Source: Vibrio tubiashii (GTDB taxonomy: Bacteria; Pseudomonadota; Gammaproteobacteria; Enterobacterales; Vibrionaceae). From it: a stretch of 64,000 nt of DNA. The stretch covers positions 1-64,000 of the forward strand of contig JRWQ01000011.1 of assembly GCA_000775715.1 (NCBI GenBank), read 5' to 3'. Below, one piece after another: positions 1 to 9,301 of this stretch (position 1 is the first letter of the stretch; each line of letters opens with the position of its first letter). The position numbers were made by a program, and so were the translations under genes. The notes beneath the pieces were generated by a model. That model was given only the letters and a program-made list of their open reading frames with translations, was not told the DNA's origin and did not search any database.

Positions 1-16
1 AACTCGAAACTCGAAA

Positions 17-1261
17 CTATTTAGCTTCTTCTTCCATCTGCGCGTTATCCACTACGTGGTTTTCACCCAAATCTTGAGGCAAGATTAGGTTAAGTAGGAT
101 CGCAACAATACCACACAAGCTCACGCCTTGTAGGCTGAACTCGCCAATACCGAAAGCCATACCGCCAATACCGAATACGAGCGTAATCGCCACAATCACT
201 AGGTTGCGTGATTTATGTAAGTCGACATTGTTCTTAATTAGCGTGTTTAAGCCAACGGTAGCGATTGAACCAAACAGAAGGATCATGATGCCGCCCATCA
301 CTGGCATCGGGATAGTTTGTAGCGTTGCGCCTAGCTTACCCACTAAAGCGAGAACAATCGCACAAACTGCCGCCCATGTCATGATTACAGGGTTGAAGGC
401 TTTGGTTAGCATTACCGCGCCCGTTACTTCCGAATAGGTAGTGTTTGGCGGCGCGCCGACCATGGATGCAGCGATCGTTGCAACCCCGTCACCAGTGATA
501 GTGCGGTGTAAGCCTGGTTTCTTAACGTAGTTCTTACCTGTTACGTTCGAAATAGCCAACATATCACCAACGTGCTCTACTGCAGGTGCAATCGCAACAG
601 GGATCATAAATAGAATGGCGTTAATATTGAACTCTGGGAAGGTAAAGCTAGGCAGTGCAAACCAAGCGGCTTGCTCAACAGGCGTGAAGTCAACAATGCC
701 GTAACCAAGACTTAGTGCGTAACCAACAACGATGCCGCCCAGGATAGGTGTTAGCTTTAAGAATCCTTTTGCGAACACACTAAGAATGATGGTAGTGAGT
801 AGAGAAGCTACCGAAATAACCAGTGACGCATTAGCATCAATCACTTGAGCACCGTCTACTTTTCCTAGTGCCATATTTACCGCAACAGGAGCAAGACCTA
901 AACCAATAACCATAATAACCGGGCCTACAACAACAGGTGGTAGCAGTTTATGGATTATTTCAACGCCACGAATTTTAATCAGTGCGCCCATTACTACATA
1001 AACACAGCCTGCAGCCATTAGGCCGCCCATGGTTGCTGGGATCCCCCAAGTTTGAACACCGTATAAAATTGGCGCAATAAAGGCGAACGATGAAGCAAGG
1101 AAGATAGGAACAGAGCGACGAGTAATAAGTTGAAACAGAAGTGTACCGATACCTGCACCGAATAGGGCAACACTAGGATCTAGGCCGGTCAGCAATGGGA
1201 CTAGTACTAGCGCCCCGAATGCGACAAACAGCATTTGTGCACCTTGAATGGCGTTTTTCAT
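17..1261 (-). CDS. uraA: Uracil/xanthine permease family transporter UraA
   Basis: Inner-membrane symporter of the nucleobase:cation symporter 2 family, expected to import uracil with protons. The 414-residue protein is strongly hydrophobic throughout, close to the usual UraA length, and starts with the family pattern of a short N-terminus followed by FGALVLVPLLTGL; SSFAFIAPIL at about residue 57 matches the conserved loop between the first helices. The ATG at 1261 begins the hydrophobic core directly. In E. coli uraA is near bepA and perM, which are also neighbours here. A palindrome resembling a PurR operator lies about 80 bp upstream. The family assignment is firm; uracil rather than xanthine as substrate is inferred from context. 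Confidence 0.9.
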   Translation of the reverse strand: MKNAIQGAQMLFVAFGALVLVPLLTGLDPSVALFGAGIGTLLFQLITRRSVPIFLASSFAFIAPILYGVQTWGIPATMGGLMAAGCVYVVMGALIKIRGVEIIHKLLPPVVVGPVIMVIGLGLAPVAVNMALGKVDGAQVIDANASLVISVASLLTTIILSVFAKGFLKLTPILGGIVVGYALSLGYGIVDFTPVEQAAWFALPSFTFPEFNINAILFMIPVAIAPAVEHVGDMLAISNVTGKNYVKKPGLHRTITGDGVATIAASMVGAPPNTTYSEVTGAVMLTKAFNPVIMTWAAVCAIVLALVGKLGATLQTIPMPVMGGIMILLFGSIATVGLNTLIKNNVDLHKSRNLVIVAITLVFGIGGMAFGIGEFSLQGVSLCGIVAILLNLILPQDLGENHVVDNAQMEEEAK

Positions 1262-1337
1262 GGGTTATTCCTTAACGTAGCTAAGTAAAGAGTAATTACT
1301 CTTCAATCAAACAAATTCGCAGGATTCTATCATTAAG

Positions 1338-1349
1338 GCAAACGTTTGC
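1338..1349. promoter_or_regulatory. PurR-like operator upstream of uraA
   Basis: The 12-bp perfect palindrome GCAAACGTTTGC lies between divergent uraA and the DUF2066 gene. It matches the core of the PurR box of enteric bacteria and vibrios. Regulation of uraA by PurR is inferred from position; other LacI-family repressors recognise related sites. Confidence 0.55.
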
Positions 1350-1505
1350 AATCTGAAATAGATCAAATAATTGATGATCCACTCATCGGCTATCCAAATA
1401 GATTAACTCGCTTTGAACCTCATAACCTAGACCGATAGTTGCTCACCACTCGATAGTTGCTTATCATCGACGTTTAACGTGTGAGAAACTGATCTTAGGA
1501 AGTGT

Positions 1506-2756
1506 ATGCGCCATCTAGCTTTGTTCATTTGGGGACTGGTTGCTTTACCGGCATTTGCGTTGACCAATGTCGATTTGTACCAAACTGAAGTTGTATTAGA
1601 CCAAACGGCTGATAACGCCGATGCCCAAGCACGTGTAGAAGGCATGAAACAGGTGATAGTGAGAGCTTCTGGTGACCGTAATTCGGTGTCCAATGAGGTC
1701 GTACGAAAAGCGCTTAGTCAGAGCAGCCAATATGTGGCGCAGCTTAGTTATGGTCAAGTCAATGATGCACAATCTCTGCGTATGGTATTTAGTGCTCCGC
1801 ATATCCGTTCGCTACTTAGCCAAGCTCAATTGCCTATCTGGCCAGCGGCTCGTGCCAATTTATTGGTGTGGTTAGTTGAAGAGAGTCAAGCTGACCGTAC
1901 TATTGTTTGGGAACATTCGCCTTCTTTTATCTTGAATCAGATGAAGCAAGAAGCTGAGGTGCGTGGTTTGCCACTGACAGTACCGGTTGGTGACTTTGAT
2001 GATATAACCGGTGTAGCAGTATCTGATTTATGGGGCGGTTTTATTCAGCCAGTCGGTCAAGCTAGCCAACGTTATCCTGTCGATGGCGTGTTGGTCGTTC
2101 GTGCTCAACCAAACAGTCTAAGATGGACACTGTATGATCAAAAGCCTTCAAGCATAGGTATTACTCGCCAAGCTCCGCTTTCAGGTTCTAACAATGGCGC
2201 TGATGCGGCGAGTAAAATGATTAACCAAATCAGTGATTACTATGCGAAAAAGAGTGCAGTTGTGGTTGCGAGCGAATCTTCAGAGTCGGTGAAAGTTCGT
2301 TTTACTGAGCTTAATGATGCGGTGAGTTTCTTTACTTTAGAAAATCAACTGAAGAAGCTAAGCTCGGTCGCTTCACTGGATATTCTCAAGATCAAAGGTA
2401 ATCAGGTCACGTTTGAAGTGCACTTATTGGCCTCTCAGCATGAGTTTGAGCAACAAGTTGATCGACTGCGTGATGTTGTTCAGTTGGAGAGCGTGACAGA
2501 GCAAGCGCCAGTTGTTATGCCTGAAGTCGTTGTACCTCATGAGAATCTTGCTGCACCACAGGATGAACTCAGTGGCGCGCCACTAGCGATTGAGACTCAA
2601 GAACCTACACCAGAAGTGGTGCCTGCTGAGATGGTTATGGTTTTTGAGTGGCAAGGCCAGCCGTACGTGTACGTTGCTCCTGTGGAAGAGGATGTTCAAG
2701 GCGACCCTATTACCGAAGAAGGTGTAGCAGAAACAACGGAAATTATTGAGCATTAA
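1506..2756 (+). CDS. DUF2066 domain exported protein
   Basis: Function unknown. The 416-residue protein begins with a clear signal peptide (RHLALFIWGLVALPAFA, predicted cleavage after about residue 18), so it should act in the periplasm or envelope. The first 330 residues are the body typical of DUF2066 proteins; the last 80 are rich in Glu, Pro and Val and look like a flexible tail. AGGAAG just before the ATG at 1506 supports this start. It is divergent from uraA and ends in a strong bidirectional terminator. DUF2066 is recognised from overall sequence character and its usual position near uraA; I could not run a domain search. Confidence 0.75.
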   Translation: MRHLALFIWGLVALPAFALTNVDLYQTEVVLDQTADNADAQARVEGMKQVIVRASGDRNSVSNEVVRKALSQSSQYVAQLSYGQVNDAQSLRMVFSAPHIRSLLSQAQLPIWPAARANLLVWLVEESQADRTIVWEHSPSFILNQMKQEAEVRGLPLTVPVGDFDDITGVAVSDLWGGFIQPVGQASQRYPVDGVLVVRAQPNSLRWTLYDQKPSSIGITRQAPLSGSNNGADAASKMINQISDYYAKKSAVVVASESSESVKVRFTELNDAVSFFTLENQLKKLSSVASLDILKIKGNQVTFEVHLLASQHEFEQQVDRLRDVVQLESVTEQAPVVMPEVVVPHENLAAPQDELSGAPLAIETQEPTPEVVPAEMVMVFEWQGQPYVYVAPVEEDVQGDPITEEGVAETTEIIEH

Positions 2757-2761
2757 CAGTG

Positions 2762-2791
2762 AAAAAGGTCTGGAAATCCAGACCTTTTTTT
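2762..2791. terminator. Bidirectional rho-independent terminator
   Basis: A perfect 10-bp stem (AAAGGTCTGG/CCAGACCTTT) with a 4-base loop is flanked by A and T runs, so it can stop both the DUF2066 gene and the convergent DUF2069 operon. Confidence 0.9.
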
Positions 2792-3215
2792 ATTCAGACT
2801 CGAAACGTGCTTTCTCTTCTTTCTCGACCTTAGACAATCTTTTCAGCTTCATTCCCAGTTCTTTTCCTCTGGCTCTTGCGTAAAGAATATTACCAAAGAA
2901 TGCCATTGTGGTTAGCACAAGCTCAACCGCAGCCAACCAGCGTTCTCCGTCGTCGACATAGAGGATGGTGAAAGCGTGCAAAAAGTACAGCATTAAAACA
3001 AAGTTTGCCCACGCATGGGTATAGGGTTTACCTGCGAGAATACCAGGCAGAGGCAGTAACAAGGGTACTGCCCAAGCGATGGCCAATGTGGTGTTGTTAA
3101 TGTGTGGGTGCGGTGACAATGAGAGTTGCCAAATCATTATCCACGCGAGTAAAGCAAGATTGCCAAAGAGTGCTAACAAGCGGTACATCTTGGTTGTTGA
3201 TTGCATCTCTTGCAT
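2790..3215 (-). CDS. DUF2069 family small membrane protein
   Basis: Unknown-function inner-membrane protein of 141 residues with four hydrophobic segments (roughly residues 11-30, 42-60, 66-86 and 92-112) and a basic, charged C-terminal tail rich in Lys, Arg and Glu. It matches the size and layout of DUF2069 proteins, which usually accompany wrbA and arsC as here. The ATG at 3215 lies 2 bp after the upstream flavoprotein stop codon, so the gene is the last member of the bepA-arsC-wrbA-DUF2069 run and is probably translationally coupled. Confidence 0.75.
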   Translation of the reverse strand: MQEMQSTTKMYRLLALFGNLALLAWIMIWQLSLSPHPHINNTTLAIAWAVPLLLPLPGILAGKPYTHAWANFVLMLYFLHAFTILYVDDGERWLAAVELVLTTMAFFGNILYARARGKELGMKLKRLSKVEKEEKARFESE

Positions 3216-3217
3216 TG

Positions 3218-3787
3218 TTAGTGATCCTTCAATTTGACTGCAGTTTGCGCTAGACGTTTGCCCAGTTGTTGTGACAGCTCAATTTCATCTTCGGTTAGCG
3301 CTGTGCTATGAGCATTTACTGATGTTGCACCATAAGGCGTACCGCCGCTAACTGTAGTGTGAAGCTTAGGCTGTGAGTAAGGTATGCCCAGCACCATCAT
3401 ACCGTGATGTAATAGTGGCAGCATCATGCTTTGCAGTGTGGTTTCTTGCCCGCCATGCATGCTTGATGATGAAGTAAAAACACAGGCTGGCTTATCGATC
3501 AGATCACCGGATATCCATGCCGAAGTGCTTTTGTCCCAAAAATGCTTAAGCGGTGCCGCCATATTGCCGAACCAGACCGGACTTCCCATCGCTAACCCAT
3601 CACACAGTTTTAGATCTTCGAGAGTGATGATAGGATCGTCTGCGTTATCTACGGCACCGATTTCATCAACAGTACGTAGGATCGCTTCACACTGTGGCAC
3701 TGACTCAACCCCACGAGCAATTTGACGAGCTATTGCGCGTGTCGAACCGTGGCGGCTGTAATAGAGGATGATGACACGGCAAATCAT
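3218..3787 (-). CDS. wrbA: WrbA-like NAD(P)H:quinone oxidoreductase
   Basis: Flavodoxin-fold cytosolic protein of 189 residues, expected to bind FMN and reduce quinones by two electrons. The phosphate-binding loop YYSRHGSTRAIA is at residues 9-20, and SPVWFGNMAAPLKHFWD near residue 70 matches the FMN ring contact of the WrbA family. GGQETT and GGTPYGA are further typical loops. It overlaps the arsC stop by 4 bp. It is slightly shorter than E. coli WrbA (198 residues) and could be a close paralogue, so the symbol is less certain than the family. Confidence 0.8.
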   Translation of the reverse strand: MICRVIILYYSRHGSTRAIARQIARGVESVPQCEAILRTVDEIGAVDNADDPIITLEDLKLCDGLAMGSPVWFGNMAAPLKHFWDKSTSAWISGDLIDKPACVFTSSSSMHGGQETTLQSMMLPLLHHGMMVLGIPYSQPKLHTTVSGGTPYGATSVNAHSTALTEDEIELSQQLGKRLAQTAVKLKDH

Positions 3788-4128
3788 AAAATTTCTAAGA
3801 CTTGCTCCGGTGGTCGACCGTGTTTGGCTTTGCCATTAGCGACAACAATAGGGCGCTCAATCAGTTTTGGATTCTCAGCCATCGCTTTGAATAATGTCTC
3901 ATCATCCACCGACTGCAATTCAAGCTCTTTGTAGATATCCTCTTTAGTTCGCATCATGTCGCGCACTTCTGAGAGTTCGAGCTGATCCTTTAATGTTTTT
4001 AGCTCTTCGATGCTTGGTGGTGTATCGAGATATTTGATGATCTCTGGTTGAATGTTCTGCTCTTCTAGCAGTGCAAGAGTTTGACGGCTTTTAGAGCAAC
4101 GTGGGTTGTGATAAATCACGACTGACAT
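3784..4128 (-). CDS. arsC: ArsC-family reductase (YfgD type)
   Basis: Thioredoxin-fold cytosolic protein of 114 residues related to glutaredoxin-coupled arsenate reductase. The motif YHNPRCSKSRQTL at residues 6-18 contains the catalytic cysteine (Cys11), followed by Glu/Leu-rich helices and the RPIVV segment near residue 92 that carries the family arginine. It lies between bepA and wrbA, like yfgD beside bepA in E. coli. No arsR, arsB or arsH is nearby, so a true arsenic resistance role is not shown; YfgD-type members are often annotated as arsenate reductase without direct proof. Confidence 0.85.
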   Translation of the reverse strand: MSVVIYHNPRCSKSRQTLALLEEQNIQPEIIKYLDTPPSIEELKTLKDQLELSEVRDMMRTKEDIYKELELQSVDDETLFKAMAENPKLIERPIVVANGKAKHGRPPEQVLEIL

Positions 4129-4145
4129 AGAGTTTTCTCCATTTA

Positions 4146-5621
4146 TTATTGTAAGGCTAAGAAACGATCTCTTTCGACCATTAACTGATCAATACGGGCA
4201 TCATACCTTGCTTGCTTTAGGCTTCCTAGCTCAGCAATTTGGCTAGCTTGAGTATAGTATTGAATCGCTTTGTTCCAATTGGCTTTTAGTGCCAGAATCT
4301 CTGCACGAGCTGCTAAATCTTCGTCACTGACGCCAAGGTGAATATTGGCTTCCGACAGCAAGTGCCAGCCATTGACATCTTTCGGATTATCATGGGTATA
4401 GCGTTGCAAGACGCGAACTGCCTGTTCGTTTTTGTCCTGTTCCATCAATACGTTGGCATAGTTGATAGTTAAAACTGCGTTGTTTGGCGCTTCTTTTAGC
4501 GCGTGACTGAGCATCGCTTCGGCTTTGTCGGCTTGCTTCATCGCTAGGTAAGTATCAGCCATTGCATCCAAGTAAAAGCGGTTATCTGGGTTGAATTTAA
4601 GTAACTCTAGCAGTATGGCGCTAGCCTCTTCGGCTTTTTTTGTGTCTAAATAGATTAACGCTTTTCCGTACTGGAACGAGGCTCTAATACTTTCAGATGC
4701 GCGTTTTTCGTTACGTTCCATCCAGTCTAACGCCGCTTTGCCGTCTATACCTGCGTGACGCGCAACAATGCGTGCTCTCGCTAGATGATAATCCAACGAA
4801 GGGTCGATACGTCGCGCAGGGTAGCTTTGAGCGCGAGCGCGACTATCAGTAATACGGTCTTCAGGTAGTGGGTGAGTTAACAGCATCGGCGGTGGTTTAC
4901 TCGCGTAGCGGAACTCATCGGCCAGTCGACCGAAAAAGCGTGGCATAGCATTGACATCAAATCCTGCTTTAGCCAGGGTGCTGATACCAAATCGGTCAGC
5001 TTCTTTTTCATTACTACGGGTGTAGTTGATTTGGCCTTGCATGCTCCCTGCTGTTGTTGCTGTCATTGCTGCAATACCTGCTTGTGGTGAAGCGATGGCA
5101 AGCAGCAGTGATCCTGCTAGAGCAGCTAAGGTTGCCGGAGAGCGCCGAGCTTGCTCTTCCATACTCCGTGCTAGGTGACGCTGAGTCACGTGGGCAATTT
5201 CGTGGGCAACCACTGAAGCAAGTTCACTTTCGCTTTGGGCATGCAGGAATAGACCCGAATGTAGCGCTACGTATCCGCCAAAAAAGGCAAAGGCGTTAAT
5301 GTTACGGTCGCGAATCATGAAGAACGTGAACGGCGTTTTTACATCGGCTGAACTGGCAACTAGGCGATGACCCAAGCTATCAATATACTCATTAAGAACG
5401 GGATCGTTCACAATCGGTGAGCTAGCTCGGAGCATACGCATGTATGCGTCTCCGTATCTAAGTTCTTGTGCGATGGTTAAAGTTCCACTCGCCGCTGTAC
5501 CTATATCGGGCAGATTTAGGCTATTTGCATGCGTGGTGGTAGGGGTACTTAAAGCAGTCGCTATACAAAGGCAAACAAGTGAACGCGTGTGTTTAAGCAT
5601 ATTTGGCAGATGGAACTCCAT
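4146..5621 (-). CDS. bepA: Periplasmic M48 metalloprotease/chaperone BepA
   Basis: Periplasmic zinc protease with C-terminal TPR repeats that helps LptD and other outer-membrane proteins fold and degrades stalled ones. A signal peptide is visible (HTRSLVCLCIATALSTPTTTHA). The zinc motif HEIAH is near residue 137, with the downstream Glu in EKEADRFG; several TPR-like helices fill the last 230 residues. The frame stays open to 5768, but that longer N-terminus would hide the signal peptide. ATG at 5621 has AAGGA about 11 bases upstream, and ATG at 5600 is an alternative. The arsC-bepA-perM neighbourhood is the usual one. Confidence 0.92.
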   Translation of the reverse strand: MEFHLPNMLKHTRSLVCLCIATALSTPTTTHANSLNLPDIGTAASGTLTIAQELRYGDAYMRMLRASSPIVNDPVLNEYIDSLGHRLVASSADVKTPFTFFMIRDRNINAFAFFGGYVALHSGLFLHAQSESELASVVAHEIAHVTQRHLARSMEEQARRSPATLAALAGSLLLAIASPQAGIAAMTATTAGSMQGQINYTRSNEKEADRFGISTLAKAGFDVNAMPRFFGRLADEFRYASKPPPMLLTHPLPEDRITDSRARAQSYPARRIDPSLDYHLARARIVARHAGIDGKAALDWMERNEKRASESIRASFQYGKALIYLDTKKAEEASAILLELLKFNPDNRFYLDAMADTYLAMKQADKAEAMLSHALKEAPNNAVLTINYANVLMEQDKNEQAVRVLQRYTHDNPKDVNGWHLLSEANIHLGVSDEDLAARAEILALKANWNKAIQYYTQASQIAELGSLKQARYDARIDQLMVERDRFLALQ

Positions 5622-5846
5622 AGATGTATTGATCCTTGCTGAGCGTATATTAGCAAGATAGGTATACGGTTGGACACTATATCGCAGCGATGGTTTCCAA
5701 TTTGTTAACTCACTCAGTTCCGCAGCTAACAAATTCTCAATTAGAGTACGATCAGAACTCTTGGACATACCACTATTATTTGCACTGACGCCTACAAAAA
5801 AACACTATACAATACTTACCCGTAATAATATGCATCGAGCTAAAAA

Positions 5847-6089
5847 ATGGAACCAAAAATCTTGGACTTGCGTCAGGAGCGCTGTCCTATGGCATTGTTG
5901 CTTGCGAAACGGCATGTAAAAGGTTTGTCCGTTGACGAGCATGTCATCATTCTTGTTTCCGATTCCAGTTCATTTGCTGATATTACCCAGTATCTTCGCC
6001 AGAACTGCTATGAATTAGTCTGTGAAGAGAAAGATGGTTATCATCGTATGCAAGTCTGTCGAATAATAAAACCACAGGAACTATGTTGA
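5847..6089 (+). CDS. TusA-like sulfurtransferase domain protein
   Basis: An 80-residue cytosolic protein of the TusA/SirA fold. The conserved start LDLRQERCPMALLLAKRHV contains the Cys-Pro pair (Cys14-Pro15) that carries persulfide in TusA; the second proline of the usual CPxP motif is Ala here. A second conserved cysteine occurs near residue 73 (MQVCRII). It ends directly against perM (stop at 6087-6089, ATG at 6090), so the two are surely co-transcribed. The actual sulfur acceptor is unknown; it is likely a paralogue rather than TusA itself. Confidence 0.8.
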   Translation: MEPKILDLRQERCPMALLLAKRHVKGLSVDEHVIILVSDSSSFADITQYLRQNCYELVCEEKDGYHRMQVCRIIKPQELC

Positions 6090-7154
6090 ATGTTTGAAAT
6101 GGTAAGTCGTTGGTATAAGCGACGTTTCTCTGATCCACACGCTGTCAGTCTCGTTGCGATTCTTCTGTTCGGCTTCATTACCATCTATTTCTTTGGCAAT
6201 CTAATCGCGCCTCTGCTTGTCGCGATTGTCCTTGCTTACTTACTTGAATGGCCCGTGGTTCAGCTATGCCGAATAGGACTGCCAAGAACGTTAGCAGTGA
6301 TATTTGTTATTTTGAGCTTTATTAGCCTGATGCTTGTCGCTATTTTTGGCTTGATTCCGACCATCTGGGAGCAAGTCGGCAACTTAGTGAATGACATACC
6401 TTCTATGTATGGTGGTCTACAAGCCTACATTGCCGAGTTGCCACATCGTTACCCAGAGTTAGAGAACTTTCAAATTGTAGAGTCACTGGTTTCCAATGCT
6501 AAAAACCAAGTGATAGTGATGGGGGAAACGGTAGTAAAAGGTTCTCTTGCTTCATTAGTCAGCTTGGCGACTCTTGGGGTTTATTTAATTCTTGTCCCAC
6601 TACTGGTTTTCTTCTTACTTAAAGATAAAGATGAGATGATGGACATGACTCGTGGTGTGTTGCCTCGCAATCGCCGTCTCGCGACCAAAGTGTGGGTCGA
6701 GATGAACGAACAAATCTCTAATTACATTCGTGGTAAGGTGATGGAGATATTGATTGTTGGTGGTGTGAGTTATGTGACTTTCGCTATTTTGGATCTGCGC
6801 TACTCGGTACTGCTCGCGGTCGCGGTTGGTTTTTCGGTACTGATTCCTTATATCGGTGCAGCAGCAGTGACAATACCTGTTGCTATTGTTGGCCTTTTCC
6901 AGTGGGGGCTGACTCCTCAATTCTATTGGCTTCTAATCGCCTACGGTATTATTCAAGCGCTTGATGGCAATGTTTTAGTTCCAGTTTTGTTCTCTGAAGC
7001 TGTTAATTTACACCCAGTTGCTATCATTGTGGCGGTGTTGGTATTTGGTGGTTTATGGGGATTCTGGGGGGTGTTTTTCGCCATACCGTTGGCAACGTTA
7101 GTTAAGGCGGTTTGGCATGCATTGCCTAGCCAAGAAGACGAAGTCAGGAACTAA
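6090..7154 (+). CDS. perM: PerM/AI-2E family transporter
   Basis: Polytopic inner-membrane protein of 354 residues of the AI-2E exporter (UPF0118) family. Hydrophobic segments appear at about residues 18-38, 40-60, 66-90, 155-178, 210-265, 270-300 and 310-345, separated by a large soluble loop at about 90-150. In E. coli perM sits beside bepA, as here across the divergent promoter region. Members have been linked to export of autoinducer-2 or to sodium/proton exchange, but the substrate of this copy cannot be told from sequence. Confidence 0.88.
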   Translation: MFEMVSRWYKRRFSDPHAVSLVAILLFGFITIYFFGNLIAPLLVAIVLAYLLEWPVVQLCRIGLPRTLAVIFVILSFISLMLVAIFGLIPTIWEQVGNLVNDIPSMYGGLQAYIAELPHRYPELENFQIVESLVSNAKNQVIVMGETVVKGSLASLVSLATLGVYLILVPLLVFFLLKDKDEMMDMTRGVLPRNRRLATKVWVEMNEQISNYIRGKVMEILIVGGVSYVTFAILDLRYSVLLAVAVGFSVLIPYIGAAAVTIPVAIVGLFQWGLTPQFYWLLIAYGIIQALDGNVLVPVLFSEAVNLHPVAIIVAVLVFGGLWGFWGVFFAIPLATLVKAVWHALPSQEDEVRN

Positions 7155-7190
7155 TACCAACTTTACAAGCAGGTAAACGTTTGCTCATTG

Positions 7191-7221
7191 AGCCCCAAAA
7201 TGTGATTTTTGGGGCTTTTTT
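7191..7221 (+). terminator. Terminator of the tusA-like/perM operon
   Basis: AGCCCCAAAA pairs with TTTTGGGGCT across a short loop and is followed by six T residues. Confidence 0.9.
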
Positions 7222-7363
7222 GTACACCTTTATTTGGTGTGTTTATCAACAATGACTGATATTTACGTTATAGTTGTAACATAATTCTTAAGCAATCGTT
7301 GTGTTGGTCGATAAAGTATTAAATATCATAATAATAAAGCTTGCAGAGTAATTGAGGGAATAT

Positions 7364-9235
7364 ATGAAATTTAGCCAGAAGATAGTTGCGGCTTCATCAG
7401 CCCTGTTGCTGGTAACTGTTGCATTGTTGTCTGTTCAACAGCTAAACACAGTAAAACAGGAAGTTGAAGCCCTTGTTGATACTAGCCTGACCGAGATGGT
7501 CAAAGGTGTAAAAAATACCGTTGTCTCTGAAATGGAAAGTAAAAAGTCTTTTGCTCAGACGACAACTGAAGTGATTGAAATCGATCCACAAAATAGAGCA
7601 TTAGTGAGTCAAATTCTCGAAAAACCTAAATTGAAAGAGAGCTTCTTGGCTGTGGGTTTTGGTTACGAGGTGGATGGATTTGTTGTCGAAAACGATGACG
7701 GTTGGGAAGCGGGGCCTGATTACGACCCACGAGTGAGACCTTGGTATAGAGACGCTAAAGCACAAGGTAAACTGGTCGTTACTGACCCATACGTGGACGT
7801 TTCGACTAAGAAGGTGATTATCTCTATTGGTACTCCAGTTAAGGAAAATGGTCAGTTCATCGCAGGTATGTTCTATGACATGGAACTGGGTGGCTTGGCT
7901 GATTTGGTCAACAGCGTAAACCTACATGATGCAGGTTACCTATTTATAGTGACCGCCGATGGAACGACCATTGCACACCCACAAGCGGAGTATAATGGCG
8001 AGAATATTTCCAAGTACTTACCTCAAGCGAATGTCGGTGATGGAAAGCAAAGATTCGAACAAGATGGCAAGAACTATCTAGTGAGATTTGAGAAAGTGCC
8101 TTCAGAGAATTGGTATATTGGCGCTATCGTGGATGAAGATATTGCGTTCGCTACCATCGATAAAATGCGCAATAGCTCAATAATCTATGTCGTGATAGGC
8201 GTGATTCTCAGTGTGGTGATTTTGAGTTTCTTGATCAAAGTGCTAATGAAACCTTTGGCAACACTCAATGATGCGATTAAAGATGTTGCTTCTGGGCAAG
8301 GAGATTTAACCAAACGCCTAGATACTAACACTGACCAAGAGTTTGCTGAGCTCGCGGAAGGCTTTAACACCTTTACTGAAACGCTACAGAAGCAAATCCA
8401 GCAATCGAAAGCGATTGGTGCAGAGATTTTGCGTGGTACTGAGATGACGGTAATCGGTGCTGAGCACTCTGCACAAGCAATGCGTAGCCAGTTGCAAGAG
8501 CTTGAACAGCTCGCGACTGCCATGAATGAAATGGCTGTTACTGCTACAGAAGTCGCAAATAACGCTCAAGGTGCGGCTTCGGCAGCAAAAGAGGCGGATG
8601 AAGCAACACAAGGTGGCTCAGCAGTTGTAAGTGAAACTACCCAATCCATAGACACTCTTTCTGCACGCATTGATCAAGCTGTAGAAGAGGTTCAAGGTCT
8701 TGAGTCAGCAACCGCTAACATCGAAACTATCTTGAAGGTAATTAACGATATTGCCGACCAGACTAACCTACTGGCGCTAAACGCCGCTATTGAGGCTGCT
8801 CGTGCTGGTGAGTCTGGACGTGGTTTTGCCGTGGTTGCAGATGAGGTACGTACTCTAGCGCAGCGTACACAAGAGTCGACAACTGAAATTCGTAGTATGA
8901 TAGAACAGCTTCAATCAGGGGCGAGCTCAGTGTCTGCGGCGATGCATGAAAGTAAGAACACGGCAGTAGACGCTGTTGATAAGGCACAAGCGGCCAATGG
9001 TGCGCTGCAACTTATTCGTGAGGCGATTCAACGTATTACTGATATGACCATGCAAATTGCTTCGGCGGCAGAAGAGCAAAGCCTAGTTGCAGAAGAGATC
9101 AATAGCAATACAGTGAAGATCAAAGATCTGTCAACCCAAGTCGCCGACTCTGCAGAAGAGTCGAATATGGCAATGCAAGTTCAGACAGAGAACGTTCGTG
9201 AGCAAGATGCAATTCTAAATAAGTTTATTGTGTAA
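7364..9235 (+). CDS. Methyl-accepting chemotaxis protein with Cache sensor
   Basis: Transmembrane chemoreceptor of 623 residues. It has an N-terminal membrane helix, a periplasmic dCache-type sensor ([20 protein letters not shown] is the typical Cache loop), a second membrane helix around residues 270-292, a HAMP linker and a cytoplasmic signalling domain whose hairpin tip ([20 protein letters not shown]) binds CheA and CheW. The frame opens with a TTG 12 bp earlier, but GAGGG sits correctly before the ATG at 7364. The ligand is unknown; dCache receptors of vibrios often sense amino acids. It is a single-gene unit between two terminators. Confidence 0.93.
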   Translation: MKFSQKIVAASSALLLVTVALLSVQQLNTVKQEVEALVDTSLTEMVKGVKNTVVSEMESKKSFAQTTTEVIEIDPQNRALVSQILEKPKLKESFLAVGFGYEVDGFVVENDDGWEAGPDYDPRVRPWYRDAKAQGKLVVTDPYVDVSTKKVIISIGTPVKENGQFIAGMFYDMELGGLADLVNSVNLHDAGYLFIVTADGTTIAHPQAEYNGENISKYLPQANVGDGKQRFEQDGKNYLVRFEKVPSENWYIGAIVDEDIAFATIDKMRNSSIIYVVIGVILSVVILSFLIKVLMKPLATLNDAIKDVASGQGDLTKRLDTNTDQEFAELAEGFNTFTETLQKQIQQSKAIGAEILRGTEMTVIGAEHSAQAMRSQLQELEQLATAMNEMAVTATEVANNAQGAASAAKEADEATQGGSAVVSETTQSIDTLSARIDQAVEEVQGLESATANIETILKVINDIADQTNLLALNAAIEAARAGESGRGFAVVADEVRTLAQRTQESTTEIRSMIEQLQSGASSVSAAMHESKNTAVDAVDKAQAANGALQLIREAIQRITDMTMQIASAAEEQSLVAEEINSNTVKIKDLSTQVADSAEESNMAMQVQTENVREQDAILNKFIV

Positions 9236-9256
9236 CCATGTATCGTGAAGAGTAAA

Positions 9257-9291
9257 TAAAAATGCCAGCGACTAAGCTGGCATTTTTATTT
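9257..9291. terminator. Bidirectional terminator between the chemoreceptor and bcp
   Basis: AATGCCAGC pairs with GCTGGCATT across GACTAA and is flanked by A-rich and T-rich runs on either side; it serves both convergent genes. Confidence 0.88.
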
Positions 9292-9301
9292 GAGCAACCA
9301 A

